In this document: positions 5,925 to 8,023 of the stretch, one piece after another | Numbering within the stretch: the first letter of the stretch is position 1 | Layout of the letters: every line of letters begins with the position of its first letter | NCBI GenBank assembly: GCA_934179885.1 | Contig: CAKPQY010000027.1 | Coordinates: forward strand, 1-8,023 | Origin: an uncultured Clostridia bacterium | GTDB taxonomy: Bacteria > Bacillota > Clostridia > TANB77 > CAG-508 | Direction of reading: 5' to 3' | DNA: 8,023 nucleotides | The notes under the pieces: model-generated | What the model saw: the letters and a program-made list of their open reading frames with translations, nothing else | Told to the model about the DNA's origin: nothing | Databases searched by the model: none | Made by a program: the position numbers and the translations under genes

Positions 5925-7133
5925 TTATTTCATTTTAGGGATATAGCTACTGTTCAACTTTCCAGCTCTCATTATTGAATCATATCCATATTTTTCATTT
6001 AATGAATCTATAACTTTATCAAGATTCTTTTGTTTTCTCTCATTTTCAGAATCTCCAAACAAGGACATTTGCATTTCATCTTTTGAAACCAAATTGTCTA
6101 CCCTAACACCTATTAATCTAATAGACATGCCTTGTTTAAACATTTCATTTAATAAAGCTTTAGCATTTATTAATATTTCTTTAGTGCTAGAAGTTGCACT
6201 ATACAATTTAGATTGATGTGAAAAATCTTCAAAGTCTTTTGTTCTTAATTGAACATTGACAACATTAGCTAAAAGTTCTTGTTTTCTCAACCTATATGAT
6301 ACCTGTTCTGTCAATGCTACTAAAACTTCTTCAAGTTGTTCTTTATCAGAAATATCCATAGGCAAAGTAATAGAATTTCCTATACTTTTTGGTTTTTCTT
6401 CTTTATATTGAACTTCTGAATCATCTATACCATTTGCATATTCCCACATCATTTTTCCATGCTTTCCAAATTTTTTTATTAACATATTTTTATCTGAATT
6501 TGCCAAGTCTCCTATTGTTTTTATTCCCATATTATAAAGTTTAGGAACTGTTTTCTTCCCCAACATAAACAATTCCGATATTGGCAAAGTCCACATTTTA
6601 GTTGGTATTTCTTCTTTAAAAAGTGTATGTACTTTATCTGGTTTTGTAAAATCTGATGCCATTTTTGCTAATAACTTATTATGTGCAACTCCTGCATTTA
6701 CTGTAAATCCCAGCTCTTCTTTAACTCTTTTATTTATTTCTTTTGCTTTATTCAATAAAGTATCTTTCATTAAATAATTTGTCATATCTAAAAAGCATTC
6801 ATCTATTGAAAATCTTTCTATTTTATCTGTATATTCTAGCAATAAATTATATAACTTATTTGAATATTCTCTATATATTTTAAAATTTCCCTGATAGACT
6901 TGTAAATTTCTACATTTCTGCCTTGCACTATATAATGTTTCTCCAGTCACTATTCCAAATTGTTTTGCTTTTGGACTTTTAGCTAAAACTATTCCTGACC
7001 TTTTTGTTTCATCTCCACCAATTACTGCAACTTGGTCTCTTATATCTATCTTTTCTCCATTTTGTAATTTATATACTGCAAGCCATGATAGAAATGCATT
7101 GTTTACATCTACATGTAATATTTGTCTTTCCAT
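5925..7133 (-). CDS. dinB: Y-family DNA polymerase (Pol IV/DinB-like)
   Basis: Error-prone translesion polymerase, 402 residues, at the long end of the family. The catalytic acidic residues are in HVDVNN (Asp9) and SIDECF (Asp111, Glu112). Phe14 occupies the usual steric-gate position. LAKMASDFTKPD (155-166) is the conserved palm stretch, the thumb with its helix-hairpin-helix (ISELFMLGKKTVPKLYNMGI) follows at about 185-204, and the little-finger domain starts near 250. QMSLF at 355-359 is a beta-clamp-binding motif, so the protein should be recruited by the sliding clamp. HVDVNNAF differs from the more usual DMDAFF of E. coli Pol IV, so this may belong to a separate Clostridial Y-polymerase branch; dinB is used in the broad sense. 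The ATG at 7133 has a modest GGTGAT ribosome site. Upstream are a consensus promoter and a LexA-like dyad, implying SOS control. Confidence 0.93.
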   Translation of the reverse strand: MERQILHVDVNNAFLSWLAVYKLQNGEKIDIRDQVAVIGGDETKRSGIVLAKSPKAKQFGIVTGETLYSARQKCRNLQVYQGNFKIYREYSNKLYNLLLEYTDKIERFSIDECFLDMTNYLMKDTLLNKAKEINKRVKEELGFTVNAGVAHNKLLAKMASDFTKPDKVHTLFKEEIPTKMWTLPISELFMLGKKTVPKLYNMGIKTIGDLANSDKNMLIKKFGKHGKMMWEYANGIDDSEVQYKEEKPKSIGNSITLPMDISDKEQLEEVLVALTEQVSYRLRKQELLANVVNVQLRTKDFEDFSHQSKLYSATSSTKEILINAKALLNEMFKQGMSIRLIGVRVDNLVSKDEMQMSLFGDSENERKQKNLDKVIDSLNEKYGYDSIMRAGKLNSSYIPKMK

Positions 7134-7150
7134 ATAATATCACCAGATTT

Positions 7151-7179
7151 ATTATAAAACATTTGTTTTACTTTGTCAA
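7151..7179 (-). promoter_or_regulatory. Consensus sigma-A promoter of the Y-family polymerase
   Basis: TTGACA (7179-7174), exactly 17 nt, then TATAAT (7156-7151) on the minus strand: both boxes are perfect. Transcription would begin near 7144, so the leader is only about 11 nt and the RNA would start at or within the GGTGAT ribosome site. Such a strong promoter for a mutagenic enzyme fits a promoter normally kept repressed. Confidence 0.9.
7157..7168. promoter_or_regulatory. LexA (SOS box)-like operator in promoter spacer
   Basis: The minus strand reads AAAC-AAAT-GTTT, a dyad fitting the Bacillota LexA site GAAC-RNRY-GTTC except for the outermost G/C pair. It lies directly against the -10 box, inside the spacer of the polymerase promoter, where bound LexA would block RNA polymerase. 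Y-family polymerases are classic SOS genes. The match is imperfect, so the assignment is likely but not certain. Confidence 0.6.
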
Positions 7180-7180
7180 G

Positions 7181-7223
7181 AAAAAAAAGACAATCTCTTA
7201 TTAATATTAAAGACTGTCCTTTT
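7181..7223 (-). terminator. Intrinsic terminator of the DapB-like dehydrogenase gene
   Basis: On the minus strand AAAAGGACAGTCTTT pairs with AGAGATTGTCTTTTT over 15 bp with three G-T wobbles and a 10-nt loop, and runs into a T tract of eight. It ends one base before the -35 box of the polymerase promoter, so the two units are packed back to back. A shorter AAGGAT-AAA-ATCCTT hairpin lies closer to the stop codon (about 7233-7247). Confidence 0.88.
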
Positions 7224-7247
7224 CCATTTTAAAAGGATTTTATCCTT

Positions 7248-8021
7248 CTAAATTTCTTTTTTAAATTGTAAATCTCCCATTTTTTCAGTTGTAACATATC
7301 CAGGTTCTGCATTTATTACATCAGGTATTCTATTTACAACTGTAGCACAAGTCAATTCAACTGTTGCTGGTTTTTCAACTGTTATAGTTGTTGTTGGTTC
7401 TCCTTCTACTGTCCATACATTTTTATCAAACTCGTCTGAAGCATATACTTTTCCTATACATTCTGATTTTATTGTTATTCCTTCTTTAGTTTTTGTTGTT
7501 ACAACCGCACTCATTCCAGTTGCATCTCCTGCTTTTATTGTCATATTTAATGTTGATGAATAAATGTCTTCTTTATATGTTTGTGGTACACATTTTTGTG
7601 TTTGGCTTATAATTGTTAACCCTAATTTTGAGCATAACCAACCATTTACATTCCACATATATGATGGTGCATATTCACCTTTATTTATTATTTCTTGTCT
7701 TTCTTCATCTGACATTCTATCAACTGATGCTACTTGTTTATCAAATTCTTCTAATGTTAAACCTGCTCCATGTGCTTCCGCTAAAGCAATTCCATAGTCT
7801 TCTACATTATAGCTTGAGCTTCCTTTGATTTTTGTTATTTTTTGTGTTGAACCTGCTATTGATGTTATAAGTTGTCCCCAGTATATATCTTGATATCCTG
7901 TTCCTGTTATTGTGCAATTATTCTTTTTTGCCATTTCATCAATTTTATTTGTTAATGTTGGGTTTGAATTTTGTGGATAAAATGCTTCTTCACATGTTGT
8001 TATTGCATTTATTCCAAGTTC
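7248..8021 (-). CDS. DapB-like NAD(P)-dependent dehydrogenase, 5' end beyond window
   Basis: C-terminal 257 residues of an oxidoreductase related to dihydrodipicolinate reductase and 2,4-diaminopentanoate dehydrogenase. The frame is open to the right edge. The ATG at 7934 is internal: it has no ribosome site, and the 29 codons before it continue the family pattern (ITTCEEAFYP, then PTLTNKIDEMAKKNN). In visible numbering, TCEEAFYP (9-16) and TITGTGYQDIYWG (37-49) mark the end of the nucleotide-binding part and the start of the substrate domain. The missing N-terminus should hold the Rossmann GxGxxG. The SHHxxKxDAPSGT motif of true DapB is absent, which argues against a lysine-biosynthesis role and for an amino-acid or amine dehydrogenase; the substrate is not determinable. 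The C-terminal part includes CVPQTY, GDATGMSA and CATVVNRIPDVINAEPGYVTTEKM, which I recall as conserved in Clostridial proteins of this type. Confidence 0.8.
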   Translation of the reverse strand, partial: ELGINAITTCEEAFYPQNSNPTLTNKIDEMAKKNNCTITGTGYQDIYWGQLITSIAGSTQKITKIKGSSSYNVEDYGIALAEAHGAGLTLEEFDKQVASVDRMSDEERQEIINKGEYAPSYMWNVNGWLCSKLGLTIISQTQKCVPQTYKEDIYSSTLNMTIKAGDATGMSAVVTTKTKEGITIKSECIGKVYASDEFDKNVWTVEGEPTTTITVEKPATVELTCATVVNRIPDVINAEPGYVTTEKMGDLQFKKEI

Positions 8022-8023
8022 AG

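Noticed and set aside
5781..5978. Plus-strand frame of 65 codons spanning the comFC-polymerase gap
   Set aside because: It covers a minus-strand promoter and terminator, lacks a Shine-Dalgarno, and ends opposite the polymerase gene.

Overview
The window is very AT-rich chromosomal DNA. The gene content suggests a spore-forming member of the Clostridia or related low-GC Bacillota. The evidence is a SpoVT sporulation regulator, an RNase J, a ComFC protein, strong AGGAGG-type ribosome binding sites and TTGACA/TATAAT promoters. The species cannot be named from the sequence. All seven supported genes lie on the minus strand, so transcription runs from high to low coordinates. The plus strand shows only shadows of these genes.

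In transcription order (right to left):
- The C-terminal part of a DapB-like NAD(P)-dependent dehydrogenase, cut by the right edge (7248-8021), with a long-stem terminator.
- A Y-family DNA polymerase (5925-7133), with a consensus sigma-A promoter that carries a LexA-like dyad in its spacer, and its own terminator.
- comFC (5060-5731), with a consensus promoter and a perfect 15-nt palindrome over the predicted start of transcription.
- A 659-residue KAP-type P-loop NTPase (2995-4974), preceded by an 85-base gap that can fold into two mutually exclusive hairpins.
- A GufA-type ZIP metal transporter (2161-2937), whose leader contains a 12-bp hairpin.
- spoVT (1508-2062), with a promoter-like element resembling SigG/SigA and a terminator whose stem includes the last coding bases.
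- The N-terminal two thirds of RNase J (1-1163), cut by the left edge, with an unusual basic, repeat-containing N-terminal extension.

The genes form several short units rather than one pathway. The polymerase looks like a single SOS-type unit. comFC, the KAP NTPase and the ZIP transporter may be read together, because no convincing terminator or separate promoter was seen between them. spoVT is a single-gene unit. Most of the window is ordinary housekeeping. The least explained parts are the solitary KAP NTPase with its TGTCC-repeat leader and the RNase J extension. I found no tRNA, rRNA, CRISPR array, insertion sequence or prophage gene.
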